Assembly (NCBI GenBank): GCA_021811025.1
Contig: JAJZPX010000003.1
Coordinates: 1 to 22,965 of the forward strand
Direction of reading: 5' to 3'
Source: Actinomycetes bacterium
GTDB lineage: Bacteria; Actinomycetota; Coriobacteriia; Anaerosomatales; JAJZPX01
DNA: 22,965 bases
Position numbers and translations under genes: made by a program. Below the pieces are notes generated by a model. It was not told the origin of the DNA. It was given only the letters and a program-made list of their open reading frames with translations, and ran no database searches. Below are positions 21,633 through 22,965 of the stretch, piece by piece; within the stretch, counting starts at the first letter, position 1, and the number at the start of each line of letters is the position of its first letter.

Positions 21633-21983
21633 TCAGCGCAGCGTGTCCGCCACCAGCTCCTTCGCCTCATCCAGGCTCGGGGCGGTGGAGAAGATGCCGT
21701 TCAGCCGGGTCAGCGACAGGATGTTGTCGACGGTCTCGTTCGTGACCAGCACGAGCCGGCCGCCTTGCGCGCCGTACTCCTTGCTCAGGCTGAGCAGAAG
21801 GCCGAGGCCGGAGCTATCGAGGTAGTCGAGGTGCGAGAGATCGACCACCGTGGCGGGCGGCGACGCCTTCAGGATGCGGTCGATGTTCATGCGGAACGCC
21901 GCGCACTCGCTGTAGTCGAGCTCGCCCGACAGCGTGAGTGTCCAGGACTCCTCGCCCTGCTCCAGTTCGATCTGAAGCGCCAT
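21633..21983 (-). CDS. STAS-domain anti-sigma-factor antagonist (SpoIIAA/RsbV-like)
   Basis: On the minus strand the ATG at 21983 has AAAGGA four bases ahead. The product is 116 residues, the usual length of a lone STAS protein. The frame is open further upstream to 22568, but that part is antisense to the next STAS gene and is rejected. Visible STAS features are LSGELDYSE (about 18-26), the strand TVVDLSHLDYLDSSGLGLLLSL with DSSG at 56-59, and a C-terminal SLDEAKELV helix. In SpoIIAA and RsbV the serine after the aspartate is phosphorylated by an anti-sigma kinase, and the unphosphorylated protein frees a sigma factor. No such kinase or sigma factor is encoded nearby, so its partner is unknown. 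Confidence 0.88.
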   Translation of the reverse strand: MALQIELEQGEESWTLTLSGELDYSECAAFRMNIDRILKASPPATVVDLSHLDYLDSSGLGLLLSLSKEYGAQGGRLVLVTNETVDNILSLTRLNGIFSTAPSLDEAKELVADTLR

Positions 21984-22056
21984 GATGTCCTTTCGAACGT
22001 CGCTCCGCCCAACGGTTTCGTACCCAAAAGCGATGCCCTCCCGGCTTGGCGAGCGG

Positions 22057-22088
22057 TTTCGCGGACGGGAGTGGATTTGGCGGACGGG
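22057..22088 (+). repeat. Direct repeat in the divergent STAS promoter region
   Basis: TTTCGCGGACGGG (22057-22069) and TTTGGCGGACGGG (22076-22088) match at 12 of 13 positions with a 19-base period. They lie between the minus-strand STAS promoter and its start codon. Two near-identical sites about two helical turns apart could bind a regulator, but chance is not excluded. Confidence 0.45.
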
Positions 22089-22118
22089 TTTGGAATAATG
22101 ATAGCGGCACCAAGAGCA

Positions 22119-22147
22119 TTTATAGCGCGTATCCGGCAGAGACACAA
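22119..22147 (-). promoter_or_regulatory. Promoter of the minus-strand STAS gene
   Basis: Read on the minus strand, TTGTGT (22147-22142) lies 17 bases from TATAAA (22124-22119). The leader to the start at 21983 would be about 130 bases and would contain the direct repeat. No equally good promoter was found for the plus-strand STAS gene; AATAAT at 22094-22099 is the only AT-rich candidate. Confidence 0.6.
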
Positions 22148-22181
22148 AGTGCGGCGCGGCCGCCGAGGGACGGGGGATCCA

Positions 22182-22523
22182 ATGGAACTCGACGTCAAGC
22201 TCGAACGTGACGGCGATGCTTGCGTGATCAGACTCGCGGGAGAGGTGGACGTCTACACATCCCCGTCGTTCAAGGATCGCCTCGTGAAGGCCATCGACGA
22301 GGGCTGTCTGAGGATCGTCGTAGATCTCGAGGGCGTCGACTTCATCGACAGCTCCGGCCTCGGCGTCCTCGTGAGCGGCTTGCGGCGGGTCAAGGAGCAG
22401 GGCGGCTCCATCCGTCTCGTGTGCACGCGCGAGCCCATCATGAAGGTGTTCCGCATCACCGGCCTCGACCGCGTCTTCCCCATGTTCGCGACGGTGGACG
22501 AGGCCAAGGAGATGGTCTCCTGA
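22182..22523 (+). CDS. STAS-domain anti-sigma-factor antagonist (second, divergent)
   Basis: The ATG at 22182 follows GGGGG (22172-22176) at five bases and gives 113 residues. Features are LAGEVDVYTSPSFKDRL (about 18-34), VVDLEGVDFIDSSGLGVLVSGL with DSSG at 56-59, and the tail VFPMFATVDEAKEMV. It is the classic RsbV/SpoIIAA form, with the phosphorylatable serine in place. It is head to head with the other STAS gene and clearly related to it, though diverged, so the two arose by an old duplication or act in parallel partner-switching pathways. The open frame upstream of 22182 is antisense to the other STAS gene and is not coding. Confidence 0.9.
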   Translation: MELDVKLERDGDACVIRLAGEVDVYTSPSFKDRLVKAIDEGCLRIVVDLEGVDFIDSSGLGVLVSGLRRVKEQGGSIRLVCTREPIMKVFRITGLDRVFPMFATVDEAKEMVS

Positions 22524-22527
22524 CACG

Positions 22528-22544
22528 GCACGCCGCTTGCGTGC
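22528..22544 (+). terminator. Short hairpin after the plus-strand STAS gene
   Basis: GCACGC-cgctt-GCGTGC forms a six-bp stem five bases after the stop. It is short and lacks a T tract; it precedes the promoter of the next gene. Confidence 0.35.
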
Positions 22545-22561
22545 AACCGCCTCGTCGCGCC

Positions 22562-22590
22562 TTGCCATGTCGGGGCAATCTGCCTAGACT
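22562..22590 (+). promoter_or_regulatory. Promoter of the tatA-like gene
   Basis: TTGCCA (22562-22567) and TAGACT (22585-22590) are separated by exactly 17 bases, a good housekeeping-type promoter. The TAGACT hexamer is the same as that of the promoter at 6285. The leader to the GTG at 22646 would be about 50 bases. Confidence 0.7.
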
Positions 22591-22645
22591 CTGACGGGCA
22601 GGCCCGGTGACCGGCGAACCGTGCCCCATTGGAGTTGATCGCGCA

Positions 22646-22909
22646 GTGTTCCTTTTCTCGGCTCAGGGCATTCTGACCATAGCCGTCATCGCCCTGCTGC
22701 TGTTTGGTCCGGAGAAGCTGCCCGAGATGGGCAGGATAATCGGCCGGTTCATGGCCGAGTTCAAGCGCGCCCAGGAGTCGGTCGAAGCGACGATCCGAGC
22801 CGAGATGTATCCGTCCGAGGCACCCGCTGCCGCGTCGGCGACGCCCGCCCCCGCTCCGGCCTTCAGCACTTCCTCCGACGAAGATGACGAAGAGGAGGAC
22901 GAGGAGTAG
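22646..22909 (+). CDS. tatA: Twin-arginine translocase subunit of the TatA/TatB family
   Basis: I chose the GTG at 22646 because the product then begins MFLFSAQGILTIAVIALLLFG, the TatA plan of a short N-terminus and one helix; GGAG lies at 22631-22634. The product is 87 residues. The family signature FGPEKLPEMGRIIGRFMAEFKRA follows the helix: FGP hinge, then amphipathic helix. The tail is Ala/Pro-rich and ends in a very acidic run (SSDEDDEEEDEE). TatA forms the pore of the Sec-independent pathway that exports folded, cofactor-bearing proteins. TatB is also possible from sequence alone. No tatC is in the window. The cytochromes here have Sec-type signals or anchors, so a direct link to them is not indicated. 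Confidence 0.87.
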   Translation: MFLFSAQGILTIAVIALLLFGPEKLPEMGRIIGRFMAEFKRAQESVEATIRAEMYPSEAPAAASATPAPAPAFSTSSDEDDEEEDEE

Positions 22910-22965
22910 GCGCGGCCCCTCCTCACTTCTGCCATGCCGATCGGACCCGCACGCATGCCCTTCTT

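Noticed and set aside
21984..22568. Upstream extension of the minus-strand STAS frame
   Set aside because: It is antisense to the second STAS gene, and the lone STAS domain is complete from 21983.
22663..22956. Minus-strand open frame opposite the tatA-like gene
   Set aside because: Its Ser run is the complement of the acidic codon run of TatA; there is no independent evidence of coding.

Overview
The window is GC-rich with tightly packed genes, almost all on the + strand. It reads as a chromosomal segment of an anaerobic, respiring, high-GC Gram-positive bacterium. The actinobacterial flavour comes from GC-rich codons, GTG/TTG starts, SpoIIAA-type STAS proteins and the absence of any outer-membrane porin-cytochrome gene. 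A lineage such as the deep-branching Coriobacteriia/OPB41 group would fit, but there is no rRNA or other decisive marker, so this placement is inference.

Region 1 (99-16092) is a multihaem c-type cytochrome island. It holds a giant secreted cytochrome of about 58 haem sites with a C-terminal discoidin-like domain (99-6179). Next is an apparent operon (6377-10924) encoding a membrane-anchored 15-haem cytochrome, a NapC/NirT-like 12-haem cytochrome, a TPR protein and an NHL beta-propeller protein. A single secreted hexahaem cytochrome follows (11086-11937), with its own promoter and a strong hairpin terminator. A second operon (12071-16092) encodes two more NapC-like cytochromes and an O-antigen-ligase-like membrane protein. 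Together the six cytochromes carry about 114 recognisable haem-attachment motifs, plus one contracted CXCH site. The simplest reading is an extracellular electron transfer apparatus: NapC-like proteins take electrons from menaquinol, the larger cytochromes carry them through the wall, and the hexahaem protein (whose haem order resembles the filament former OmcS) and/or the giant cytochrome carry them outward.

Region 2 (16241-20272) encodes a B12-binding-type radical SAM protein overlapping a demethylmenaquinone methyltransferase (UbiE/MenG), then an amidohydrolase of the MtaD/aminofutalosine-deaminase type. This suggests menaquinone supply, possibly through the futalosine route, beside the quinol-dependent cytochromes.

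Region 3 (20385-22909) encodes two small membrane-anchored proteins (one with TPRs), two head-to-head STAS anti-sigma-factor antagonists and a TatA-type translocase subunit.

No tRNA, rRNA, CRISPR array, insertion sequence or integrase was seen. No gene-free stretch exceeds 300 bases; the longest is the 198-base divergent region 21984-22181. Positions 22910-22965 hold nothing I can assign.
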